This document shows positions 1 through 8,140 of a stretch of DNA of 46,532 nucleotides, piece by piece. The position numbers and the translations under genes are program-made. The notes beneath the pieces were generated by a model that saw only the letters and a list, made by a program, of their open reading frames with translations, did no database searches and was not told where the DNA came from. Position 1 is the first letter of the stretch, and the number at the start of each line of letters is the position of its first letter. The stretch lies in NCBI GenBank assembly GCA_012972835.1, contig JABDHK010000055.1:1-46532 (forward strand), read 5' to 3'. Source of the stretch: Chlorobiaceae bacterium (GTDB taxonomy: Bacteria; Bacteroidota; Chlorobiia; Chlorobiales; Chlorobiaceae).

Positions 1-2
1 CC

Positions 3-527
3 AATGCGCCTCAAATCTCCGGCCTTCACCGTATGCTCATTGATCTGTGTCAGGGCAAGGATCTGTCGATACTGCCCGCACACACCGACTACAGCATCCT
101 GCAGATCATCAGTGAAGTGGGAACTGACCTGAGCAAATGGCCAACAGAAAAGCATTTCACGGCTTGGTTGGGGCTGGCTCCCGGAACAAGCCAAAGCGGC
201 AAGCGCAAGAGCAACGTCAAACACAGTCGCAGCAGAGTAGGCAGGTATTTTTGCATCATGGCCCGATCACTGGCTCGCAGCAAAGATATGGCGTTGGGCG
301 GCTTTTACCGTCGTCTGGCGGCACGACGAGGGGGATTGATTGCCAATATTGCCCTGGCTCGCAAGCTTGCGGCATTGTTTTGGCGAGTTATGGTCAAAGG
401 GACGGAGTTTGTCGAGGAAGGACTGGCTGCTTATGAAGCAAAGTTCCTCGAAGGCAAGAAAAGAAGCCTTCGTAGGTTAGCCAGAGAGCTTGGTCAAGCC
501 GTTTCGCCTATACCTGTAACAGTATAA
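3..527 (+). mobile_element. IS110-family transposase, C-terminal part (cut by window edge)
   Basis: The reading frame is already open at base 3 and ends at 527, so only the C-terminal part (about 174 codons) is visible. It has the hallmark C-terminal IS110/IS116/IS902 domain: a helix-hairpin-helix-like stretch followed by 'SKWPTEKHFTAWLGLAPG', then a basic segment and 'GGFYRRLAARRG'. These enzymes move circular IS intermediates with a DEDD-type N-terminal catalytic domain, which lies outside the window. The next gene, an rloB remnant, begins within about 25 bases of the stop codon and lacks its N-terminus, so the element probably inserted into or deleted part of it. I could not place the IS end exactly; IS110 elements usually lack terminal inverted repeats. 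Confidence 0.85.
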
Positions 528-549
528 AATAAAGAAAATTACTATACTT

Positions 550-1110
550 GTTCATGGAAAGGAGATCAGAAAACACTACCGGCTAAGTACTGCCAGTATA
601 GAAATAATGCAAAGTAAGTACGGCACAACACCGCAACAGGTAGTCAATTTTGCGGTAGACAGATGCAAGGAGACGAAAGAATATGAAGCAGTGTATTGCG
701 TTTTTGACTGAGATGATCATCCGAATTTCTTGAATGCACTCTTTAGCGCAAATGCACATGATCGAAAACATAAAAATGACAACAACGAGCTGATCAACTT
801 TTACGTAGTCCCATCTATCCCCTGTTTCGAATTATGGCTGCTCCTGCATTTCGTCTCAGTCCGCGGCCATATTCACAGAAATGAGGTCGTTCGACAATTA
901 AAAAAAGATGACTATATCCCCAAGTATACAAAAGGGGGAAGCGGATATTTTAACATGACCAAAGATCGGCTTGAGGTTGCCTATAAAAATGCCGATCTAT
1001 TAGCAGCCAATAACCCGCTGGAAACAGCAAAAAATACAGAAAACCCCTACACCTCTGTTGGAAAGCTTGTAAAAATACTCACCTCTCTCAATGCGCATTT
1101 GCAAAGATAA
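550..1110 (+). pseudogene. rloB: RloB-like protein, 5'-truncated with in-frame TGA
   Basis: The frame reads through a single in-frame TGA at 709-711. Before it the translation ends 'YEAVYCVFD', after it continues 'DDHPNF', and later has 'VPSIPCFELWLLLHF'. RloB proteins, defence-associated and often found with restriction systems, normally read FDRDDH here, so an arginine CGA has probably become TGA. The N-terminus is missing next to the IS110 remnant. The visible C-terminal piece of 126 codons from 730 could be translated alone but would lack the conserved acidic motif's left half. I see this as a dead gene. Recoding is unlikely because arginine, not tryptophan or glycine, is expected at the stop. 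Confidence 0.75.
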
Positions 1111-1112
1111 AA

Positions 1113-1247
1113 GATGAAGTTCCTCTCGCTGCTTGGCCTTATATAAGCTGGGCAAAGGCGTTTCCCGAATATCTGCAGCAACTACAGCTCCCTTTTGATA
1201 AAGAGTATGAATTCTCTCAAGAAATGGTTGGGATGGGCGGTGTTTAA
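1113..1247 (+). pseudogene. Unidentified C-terminal gene fragment
   Basis: An open frame of about 45 codons ends at a TAA at 1245-1247. It has protein-like composition, for example 'WPYISWAKAFPEYL' and 'FDKEYEFSQEMVG'. It has no start codon or ribosome binding site of its own and follows directly on the rloB remnant in another frame. I do not recognise the family. It is most simply the tail of a gene lost when the IS110/rloB region was rearranged. Confidence 0.3.
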
Positions 1248-1249
1248 GC

Positions 1250-2524
1250 TCACCCCTTCACCTCAATAATATCATCCCACCGAGTCGTATACCGTGCCGA
1301 AAGCCGCTCCTGATGCGGCTTCCAGCTCTCAGAGTTCTCCGCCGCCAGCCGCACGGCACCGCTTCCATAGCGCTTGTTGATCGCATCCATCACCTGCATA
1401 ATCCTGCCATCCCGCTCAGGAGCAGCAGGCGCTTCCTCCGCAAAGAGCGAAAGCGTTGTGCTGCATGTTGCTTGCGGCACGATTCCACTAACAATTACTC
1501 CAGCCTTCTTGTAGCTCATACCGGCACGAAAGATGCCGACAAGCATCGTTTGCGCTGCCTGCAGAATCGCGATAGAGTCACTCGTCGGATAGGGTAGGGA
1601 AGCCGTCCGGGTTCCCCAGTACCGTTTGCACGAATCATCGAACGGGCTGGTAGCGATAAAAACGGTAATCAGTGAAGCCAGCGAGTTCTCCTTTCGCAAC
1701 TTCACTGCGCACTTGCCCGCAAAAGTCGCCACAGCTTGCTGCAACTCTTCCAGGCAGGTCACGCTGCGGCCAAAAGAGCGCGAGGTGCAGATGCTTTGCT
1801 TTGCAGGCCGCACCAGCTCCATCGGCAGACAGGATTTCCCCTGTAGCTCAGCCTGTATTCTGGCGCCAACGATGTGCAGGTGCTTGCGTACCCATGCCGC
1901 AGGCGCATCCGACAGGTCAGCGGCGCTCTCAATCCACTTTGCCTGCAACACCTTGCTCCACTGCCTCCCGATGCCCCAGATATCCTCAACTTTCGTGCGC
2001 TCAAGCGCGGCCCGTATCTCGGCAGCGCTGCGGAGCAGGCAGACGCCCTGATAGTGCGGGTTCTTTTTGGCCAGCCGGTTGGCTATCTTCGCAAGCGTTT
2101 TGGTTGGCGCCATGCCCACACAGACCGGAATGCCGGTATGCTGCCGGACTGTCTTGCGAATCAGGCGGCCATACTCCGTCAGGTCAAAGCGCGCAAAGCC
2201 CGACATATCCAGAAAAGCCTCATCAATGGAATAGACTTCAATTTCAGGTGCAAGCGCAGCAAGCGTCATCATCACCCGTGACGACATATCGCCATAAAGA
2301 GGATAGTTCGAGGAGAAGACCGCAACCTCATGCCATTGCAGCAGCGCGCGGCATTTGAATTCCGGCATCCCCATCTGGATGCCAAGCGCCTTGGCCTCTT
2401 CAGAGCGGGCAATAATGCAGCCATCGTTGTTCGAGAGCACAACAACCGGGCGCAAGCGCAGGGCGGGGTCGAACACCCGTTCACACGAGGCATAGAAGTT
2501 ATTGCAGTCAACAAGGGCAAACAT
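1250..2524 (-). CDS. umuC: DNA polymerase V catalytic subunit UmuC (Y-family)
   Basis: A 424-residue Y-family translesion polymerase, normal length for UmuC. The first catalytic acidic residue is in '[18 protein letters not shown]' (D6) and the second pair in '[12 protein letters not shown]' (D101, E102). A helix-hairpin-helix region follows ('[16 protein letters not shown]'), then the little-finger domain. It starts at ATG 2524, 21 bases after the umuD stop, so the two genes form a umuDC operon. With processed UmuD' the protein makes an error-prone polymerase used when replication stalls at lesions. All catalytic residues I can check are present, so it looks functional. Confidence 0.95.
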   Translation of the reverse strand: MFALVDCNNFYASCERVFDPALRLRPVVVLSNNDGCIIARSEEAKALGIQMGMPEFKCRALLQWHEVAVFSSNYPLYGDMSSRVMMTLAALAPEIEVYSIDEAFLDMSGFARFDLTEYGRLIRKTVRQHTGIPVCVGMAPTKTLAKIANRLAKKNPHYQGVCLLRSAAEIRAALERTKVEDIWGIGRQWSKVLQAKWIESAADLSDAPAAWVRKHLHIVGARIQAELQGKSCLPMELVRPAKQSICTSRSFGRSVTCLEELQQAVATFAGKCAVKLRKENSLASLITVFIATSPFDDSCKRYWGTRTASLPYPTSDSIAILQAAQTMLVGIFRAGMSYKKAGVIVSGIVPQATCSTTLSLFAEEAPAAPERDGRIMQVMDAINKRYGSGAVRLAAENSESWKPHQERLSARYTTRWDDIIEVKG

Positions 2525-2545
2525 GGGGTTGATCTCCAGCCTTGG

Positions 2546-2998
2546 TTATCGTGGTTTGTGAATCACATAGGCGACGATACCCCATACCAGAAACTCATTT
2601 TCTTCAGTGATTCTGATCGGCTTGAACTCTGCATTGGCCGGCATGAGGTAGACGCCCTCTTCCTGCACAGCCAGACGTTTCACCGTAAACTCGCCGTCAA
2701 GATAACAAACAGCAACAGTGCCTTCTTTCGGCTCAAGGGCCTTGTCGATAACCAGCAGGTCTCCATCCTGAATGCCCGCATCAACCATGGAGTCACCTTT
2801 CACCCTGGCATAAAAGGTGGCTGCCGGGTGCTTGATCAACTCCTTGTTCAGGTCAATGGTGATCTCGACATACTCTTCAGCAGGAGAGGGAAATCCGGCA
2901 GCAATCGCAGCGCCAGCAAACGGCATCTCAAGCGGCGTTGTCAAGTCCGGAGTAAAGAAGTCCAGCACTGGGCCAGCATGTATTTTCGAGAGTATCAT
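2546..2998 (-). CDS. umuD: UmuD, autoproteolytic subunit of polymerase V
   Basis: A 150-residue S24-type LexA/UmuD protease. The self-cleavage site is visible as 'AAGFPSPAEE' (A34-G35). The catalytic serine is in 'KGDSMVDAGI' (S70) and the general-base lysine in 'GEFTVKRL' (K107). Cleavage promoted by RecA filaments gives UmuD', which joins UmuC. The gene starts at ATG 2998 and heads the operon with umuC. It is divergent from the SRAP gene at 3124, so both probably share one damage-responsive regulatory region (2999-3123). Confidence 0.95.
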   Translation of the reverse strand: MILSKIHAGPVLDFFTPDLTTPLEMPFAGAAIAAGFPSPAEEYVEITIDLNKELIKHPAATFYARVKGDSMVDAGIQDGDLLVIDKALEPKEGTVAVCYLDGEFTVKRLAVQEEGVYLMPANAEFKPIRITEENEFLVWGIVAYVIHKPR

Positions 2999-3015
2999 CG
3001 TCGTTCCGTGGTTTC

Positions 3016-3072
3016 ATTACCGGAATATACAACCGCCATTCCATATCCCTCTTCCCCGTTCTATATTACCGG
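3016..3072. promoter_or_regulatory. Shared umuDC / SRAP control region with repeated octamer
   Basis: The 125 bases between the divergent umuD and SRAP genes carry the octamer ATTACCGG twice in direct orientation, at 3016-3023 and 3065-3072. Between them is an inverted pair GGAAT/ATTCC separated by 11 bases. Both flanking genes belong to damage-response families, so these could be operator copies. I know no SOS box for this group with this sequence; this is inference from position and repetition only. Confidence 0.3.
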
Positions 3073-3123
3073 TAGCGAGTGTGTTGAGCATGACTAATTG
3101 TCAACGAAAAACGAGGGGAAAAT

Positions 3124-3804
3124 ATGTGCGGACGATTCGGGTTTTATGAACTGAAGTACTTTCTTGATCTTCTTCGCCAACTGGAGCTCCCGTTTGAAGA
3201 GAATCAGGACTACCCTCAGACGAATCGGTACAACATCCCTCCGGAAACCGATATTATAACCCTGCAGGCCAGCCATGGACCTTATAAGCTCACCGCAGCA
3301 CGATGGGGATTGATTCCCCGTTGGGCCAAGGAACTTCCCAAAATCAGGCCAATAAACGCAAGGGCTGAATCATTGTTCACGAAACCCTATTACCGGCATC
3401 TGGCAGGGCGGAACCACTGCCTGATTCCAGCCAGCGGCTTTTATGAGTGGGAGCGCATCGAAGGTAAAAAGAAGCAACCCTGGTACATCCACCGGGCTGA
3501 CGGCTTGCCCATGGCATTTGCCGGACTGTGGGACACCTGGAAGCCAAAGAATACTGAAGAGCCCGCAATCACGACATGCACCATTATCACCACTGCGGCA
3601 AATGAGCAGATAGCAACTCTCCATGACCGAATGCCAGTAATTCTCGAACCCGAGAACTGGAAAACGTGGCTTGAAGCTGATCCCCGAACACTTTCGAAGA
3701 TGCTGGTTCCCGCTGATAACGGAATTCTGGATATGTATCCGGTATCAACACAAGTCAACAATGCCCGCTATCAGGGCAGCAACTGTATTGAGCAGGTTGA
3801 CTGA
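3124..3804 (+). CDS. SOS response-associated peptidase (SRAP, YedK/HMCES family)
   Basis: A 226-residue SRAP protein. It begins 'MCGRFGFYEL': Cys2 becomes N-terminal after Met removal and forms a thiazolidine link to abasic sites in single-stranded DNA. Other family residues are present: Asn78 in 'RPINARAESL', Glu108 in 'ASGFYEWE' and His167 in 'TLHDRMPVIL'. Family members shield abasic sites at replication forks and prevent strand breaks. Its divergent placement against umuDC fits a common damage-response unit. The length is typical and no lesion is seen. Confidence 0.93.
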   Translation: MCGRFGFYELKYFLDLLRQLELPFEENQDYPQTNRYNIPPETDIITLQASHGPYKLTAARWGLIPRWAKELPKIRPINARAESLFTKPYYRHLAGRNHCLIPASGFYEWERIEGKKKQPWYIHRADGLPMAFAGLWDTWKPKNTEEPAITTCTIITTAANEQIATLHDRMPVILEPENWKTWLEADPRTLSKMLVPADNGILDMYPVSTQVNNARYQGSNCIEQVD

Positions 3805-4190
3805 CGGCATCAAGGCTCGGTTTGAATGTACAACGGAAATAACCGTTCCCCGCGTCGATGAAATTAACGTATATCTATTCAAACGAAGGTTTTTTGAGAC
3901 TGCGAAATCGTTACTGGATGATGGCTGGAGGGAAAAAGAAGGGGTATAAAACACCTCTTATGAAAGAAATCAAAATTTGTTATCCTCCGGTCAGAATTTG
4001 TTCCTTTATTTGCGCTTTATTCCACATAAAACCTGCAATAATTTTGCCTGTAACCTACGTTATTGCTTTTCTTTGATGTGAATAAATGATAAATATGATG
4101 CAGTGTATAATCTTGGCATCCCAATGAACTTGAACTTTTCTTTTTCATTATGAAACGATTGGTTAGGATTCAACCGGGGAGTTCCCTCCT
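3805..4190. other. Gene-free interval before the restriction operon
   Basis: No gene I can support lies in these 386 bases. A short open frame (to 3949) overlaps the end of the SRAP gene and has no start signal of its own. The right half is AT-rich and holds the likely promoter of the downstream operon. Confidence 0.5.
4106..4111 (+). promoter_or_regulatory. Candidate -10 box for the restriction operon
   Basis: A perfect TATAAT lies 80 bases before the helicase start in AT-rich DNA. I see no good -35 hexamer at the usual distance, so this is only a candidate. The start codon at 4191 is preceded by GGGGAG at about 11 bases. Confidence 0.35.
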
Positions 4191-7100
4191 ATGAAGCTTG
4201 TTCAGAACAGTGGAACAGACCGGGTTATCGACTACCTTCGATCAAAACTCACCGCAGGTTGCCAGCTTGATATGGTAACCCCCTCTTTTTCGCTGTTCGC
4301 CTTTTCCGGGATGCTTCAAGAAATGGCGGCACTTTTAACATGCCGCCTTCTTTTGCCACAAGTCACTGCGGATCTTTCAATTCTTGGGTCTGAAGCCGAT
4401 CGCGCTGCTCGTAACCGTTTGCAAAACCGTTGGATCGCAAGCCGCTTGCTGCAATGGCTTCAAAGCAAAAGCGAAGTGAAGCTTGCTCCCGGTGCAGTGC
4501 CGCAAGGCGCTTTTGTTGTTCGTGATGGCGATGCAGTGCCCGAGCAGGTGCTGCTTGGTTCGCTGGCATTCACTACTGATGGTCTTGGATTGGCACCTGG
4601 TAACCCCTTGAATTTGATTCAGGCCTCGGAAACGCCTGAAGAGGCTTTATTGCTCAGCAAGTGGTTCGATGCCCAGTGGTCGGGTCTTGCAGAGAATCCA
4701 ATGGCCAAAACAGAGCTGATTGGTCTGTTACAATCACTCGCATCTCACAAAGAGCCCTTCCTCGTTTACTCGCTTATCCTCTATAATATTTTTCGAGACC
4801 GTGACGAAGATCTTGATGAAGAGCGTATCGTCAAGTCGGCAACCGGTATCCACAATACCGTGGTATGGAAGAAGCTTTACCGCTTTCAGCGTGATGGTGT
4901 CGTTGGTGCTCTTGACAAGCTCAACCGCTTTGGCGGCTGCATTATTGCCGACAGCGTCGGGCTTGGCAAGACTTTTGAGGCTCTTGCCATCATCAAATAT
5001 CATGAACTTCGAAACGACCGGGTGCTGGTCCTTTGCCCGAAGAGGTTGCGTGACAACTGGACGCTCTATAAAGCCAATGACCGCCGGAATTTTTTTGCTC
5101 CCGACCGCTTCAACTATGATGTCCTGAACCATACCGATCTTTCCCGTGACGGCGGGTTCTCCGGCGATATTGATCTTTCGCACGTCAATTGGGGAAATTA
5201 CGATCTTGTCGTTATCGATGAATCGCACAACTTCCGAAACAAGGCAGCCAATAAAGGAAAGGAAACCCGCTACGATCATCTGATGCGCAAGATTATCAAA
5301 GAGGGGGTAAAGACAAGGGTGCTTATGCTTTCGGCAACGCCGGTAAACAACAGGCTGGCTGATCTTCGTAACCAGATTGCATTTGCCACGGAAGGCAACG
5401 ACACCGCCTTGCTTGCTCATGGCATCAGCAGTATCGACAGCACTACACGATTAGCACAGAAACAGTTCAATCGCTGGCTGGATCTTGATGAGGCGGAGCG
5501 CATCCCGGTTCGTCTGATTGAAATGCTCGGCTTCGACTACTTTACCCTGCTGGATCTCCTGACCATCGCACGTTCACGCAAGCATGTCGAAAAGTATTAT
5601 GGAATAGCCGAAACAGGACGGTTCCCTGACCGCCTGAAACCAATCAACATCCAGGCTGACGTTGACCGGGCAGGTGAGTTTCGCCCAATCAGAGAGATCA
5701 ATCAGGAGATTCGCCGTCTGAACCTTGCCTCTTATGCTCCTTTGCGATATGTACTGCCGCACAAGCAGGAGGCTTACGACAGGAAGTACAGTACCCGTGT
5801 ACGGGGAGGTGAAGGCTTTTTCCGGCAGGCTGACCGTGAAGAGAGTCTGATCCACCTGCTTCGTATCAACATGCTCAAACGGATGGAAAGTGCCGTTTCA
5901 TCATTTGCGCTCACCGTTCAACGCCAACTTCGCGATGTCGAAGCAATGCTGGCACGTATTGAGTCAAAAACGACAGAGCTTGAGGAGATTGATATTGCCG
6001 ATGTTGACTTTGACGATCCCGCTTTTGAAAGCCTGCTTGTTGGTCGTAAAGTCAAGGTCTTGCTTCATGATGTGGATCTGATCAAATGGAAGCAGGAGCT
6101 CATTGAAGATCGCAACAGGCTTGCCACTCTTTACGCGGCGGCGGCCCAGGTTGATGCACAGCGAGATGCCAAACTGGCAGACCTGCGTGACGTTATTGCC
6201 GAAAAATGCCGGAACCCCATCAATCCCGGCAACCGCAAGGTTATCGTTTTTACAGCATTTACTGATACAGCCCGATACCTTTACGATCAACTCGCTCTGT
6301 GGGCGAAGTCTGAATTGCAGCTTGAGAGCGCTCTCATTGCCGGTTCCGGAAGCAATCAGACAACCTTATCCGGATTGCGCAAGGATCAGTCCACTCTTCT
6401 CAGTGCATTTGCACCCCGTTCCAAGGAGCGTCCCGAAGAACTTTCCAACGAAGGAAATATCGACCTGCTTATTGCAACGGACTGCATCTCCGAAGGGCAG
6501 AACCTTCAGGACTGTGACTGGCTCATCAACTACGACATCCACTGGAATCCTGTTCGGATAATCCAGCGTTTTGGCCGGATAGACCGCATTGGTTCGCCAA
6601 ACAGTTGCATTCAACTCGTCAACTTCTGGCCAAACATGCAGCTTGAGGAGTATATCAACCTTGAACAGCGGGTAAGCGGCAAAATGGTACTGCTCGACAT
6701 CTCCGCTACGGGTGAAGAGAACCTCATTGAACAGCAATCCGGCAATCAGATGAACGATCTGGAGTATCGCCGCAAGCAACTGCTCAAGCTTCAGGAAACC
6801 GTGATCGATCTGGAGGATCTCTCCTCCGGTGTCTCCATCGCCGACCTCACCCTGACTGACATTCGCCTTGATCTTGCCCAATATCTGAAAGCCAATCCCG
6901 GAGTATTGGAGACGCTGCCGCCGGGAAGCTTTGCCGTTACCACCACCACTGAAGTAGATATCGCAGCGGGCATTATTTTCTGTTTGCGTGTCGAGGGTGA
7001 AGCCTCCCGTCGAATTCCTGAAGCCGGGTATCCCCTTGGCACCCACTACCTTGTCCATGTTGGGGAAGAGGGTTCAGTAATTCTGCCCTACACACAAGCC

Positions 7101-7385
7101 AAGCAGATTCTTGACCGGCTCAAGCGTCTCTGCCTCGGTCGTGATATGGCCGATGCCGGTGCGTGTGCCCGATTCGACAAGGCGACAAAACAGGGAGAAG
7201 AGATGCTTGCGGCACAACGCCTGCTCGCTGCCGCCGTAGCCTCCGTGGCTGGAAAGAATCAGGAACGCGCTGTTGCAAGCCTTTTCACTCCCGGCGGTAC
7301 GCACGCCATGAATGGAGAATTTGCCGGCATCAACGATTTTGAGGTGATGGCATACCTTGTTATTCTGCCGGAGGCAACCGTATGA
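4191..7385 (+). CDS. SNF2-type DNA helicase with N-terminal PLD-like domain
   Basis: A 1064-residue superfamily 2 helicase/translocase. The first ~170 residues resemble the phospholipase D-like domain often fused to such helicases. The ATPase core follows: Walker A 'ADSVGLGKTFEAL' (about 254-262), Walker B 'VVIDESHNFRNK' (about 342-346, DESH), motif III 'LSATPVNNR', then the C-terminal helicase lobe with 'ATDCISEGQNLQ' and motif VI 'QRFGRIDRIGS' (about 790-800). It is the first gene of a tight operon and overlaps the DUF4391 gene by four bases (ATGA). In this context it probably acts in restriction, for example as a translocase or remodeller. DrmD of DISARM is a comparable helicase, but no other DISARM gene is present. 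Confidence 0.85.
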   Translation: MKLVQNSGTDRVIDYLRSKLTAGCQLDMVTPSFSLFAFSGMLQEMAALLTCRLLLPQVTADLSILGSEADRAARNRLQNRWIASRLLQWLQSKSEVKLAPGAVPQGAFVVRDGDAVPEQVLLGSLAFTTDGLGLAPGNPLNLIQASETPEEALLLSKWFDAQWSGLAENPMAKTELIGLLQSLASHKEPFLVYSLILYNIFRDRDEDLDEERIVKSATGIHNTVVWKKLYRFQRDGVVGALDKLNRFGGCIIADSVGLGKTFEALAIIKYHELRNDRVLVLCPKRLRDNWTLYKANDRRNFFAPDRFNYDVLNHTDLSRDGGFSGDIDLSHVNWGNYDLVVIDESHNFRNKAANKGKETRYDHLMRKIIKEGVKTRVLMLSATPVNNRLADLRNQIAFATEGNDTALLAHGISSIDSTTRLAQKQFNRWLDLDEAERIPVRLIEMLGFDYFTLLDLLTIARSRKHVEKYYGIAETGRFPDRLKPINIQADVDRAGEFRPIREINQEIRRLNLASYAPLRYVLPHKQEAYDRKYSTRVRGGEGFFRQADREESLIHLLRINMLKRMESAVSSFALTVQRQLRDVEAMLARIESKTTELEEIDIADVDFDDPAFESLLVGRKVKVLLHDVDLIKWKQELIEDRNRLATLYAAAAQVDAQRDAKLADLRDVIAEKCRNPINPGNRKVIVFTAFTDTARYLYDQLALWAKSELQLESALIAGSGSNQTTLSGLRKDQSTLLSAFAPRSKERPEELSNEGNIDLLIATDCISEGQNLQDCDWLINYDIHWNPVRIIQRFGRIDRIGSPNSCIQLVNFWPNMQLEEYINLEQRVSGKMVLLDISATGEENLIEQQSGNQMNDLEYRRKQLLKLQETVIDLEDLSSGVSIADLTLTDIRLDLAQYLKANPGVLETLPPGSFAVTTTTEVDIAAGIIFCLRVEGEASRRIPEAGYPLGTHYLVHVGEEGSVILPYTQAKQILDRLKRLCLGRDMADAGACARFDKATKQGEEMLAAQRLLAAAVASVAGKNQERAVASLFTPGGTHAMNGEFAGINDFEVMAYLVILPEATV

Positions 7386-8140
7386 AGAGTCAAGCGCTGA
7401 TCGCAGCATTTGACCTGCCCGATAGCAGCCTGGTGAACCAGCGGGTACCCAAAAAGCTGCTGCTTGAAAACGGTGCGCCCACTTCCGCCGACAAACGCTC
7501 TATCAATGAGGGGATTGAAGAGCTGATCTGGATTGCGGCACTCAAGCCGGTGACTGTTGGGGTTCCTGAGTTCCGGGACGAAAGCCATGAATATCTGGAA
7601 ATTGCCGTTTTGCTGCTTACCTTGCGTGACGGAGCCAAAACAACGCGGCTGGTGGAACTGGTGCATCGGGCGATTCCTTATCCTGTTCTGCTTTTGACCC
7701 AGCAGGGTGCACAGTTATCGCTCTCTGTTGCTCACAAGCGGTGGTCTCAGAGTGAGGTTGGCAAAACGGTGCTTGAGGGGGATATTGTTTCCGTCGAATG
7801 GCAAAACGAGGTTGATTCACTCATTCTGGCCGATTTCCGTAACTCGCTCGCGCTTGGTCGTCAACCACGCACAAACCTCCGTGATCTCTATCAGGGTTGG
7901 CTGGACTCAATGGTGGCACTGAATACAGCAATAGTGACAGGGAGTTTCGCTCTTGCAGAAAATGCAGAGTATGCCGCAGCCCGCCATAATGCCTTGCGAG
8001 AGTGTGGTGTCTTGTATGAAGAGATTGCCCATCTGCGCACTCGGGCAGCAAAAGAGAAGCAGATACCCCGGCAGGTGGAGCTGAACCTGGAGCTTAAGCG
8101 GATTGAAGCAGAACTGGCAACAACAAAACAAAAATTATGA
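7382..8140 (+). CDS. DUF4391 domain protein
   Basis: A 252-residue protein that I assign to the DUF4391 family from its position between an SNF2-type helicase and a type III Mod and from its general pattern. It has a globular first ~190 residues and a C-terminal helical, charged tail ('KEKQIPRQVELNLELKRIEAEL') that may form a coiled coil. No catalytic motif is evident. Start and stop overlap both neighbours as ATGA, so it is translationally coupled and probably made in fixed ratio with the helicase and the methylase. Its molecular role is not known to me; a bridging subunit is a guess. Confidence 0.7.
   Translation: MKSQALIAAFDLPDSSLVNQRVPKKLLLENGAPTSADKRSINEGIEELIWIAALKPVTVGVPEFRDESHEYLEIAVLLLTLRDGAKTTRLVELVHRAIPYPVLLLTQQGAQLSLSVAHKRWSQSEVGKTVLEGDIVSVEWQNEVDSLILADFRNSLALGRQPRTNLRDLYQGWLDSMVALNTAIVTGSFALAENAEYAAARHNALRECGVLYEEIAHLRTRAAKEKQIPRQVELNLELKRIEAELATTKQKL

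Noticed and set aside
3671-3949. A 92-codon open frame overlapping the end of the SRAP gene
   Set aside because: Its first half is a shadow of the SRAP gene and the rest has no start or ribosome binding site.
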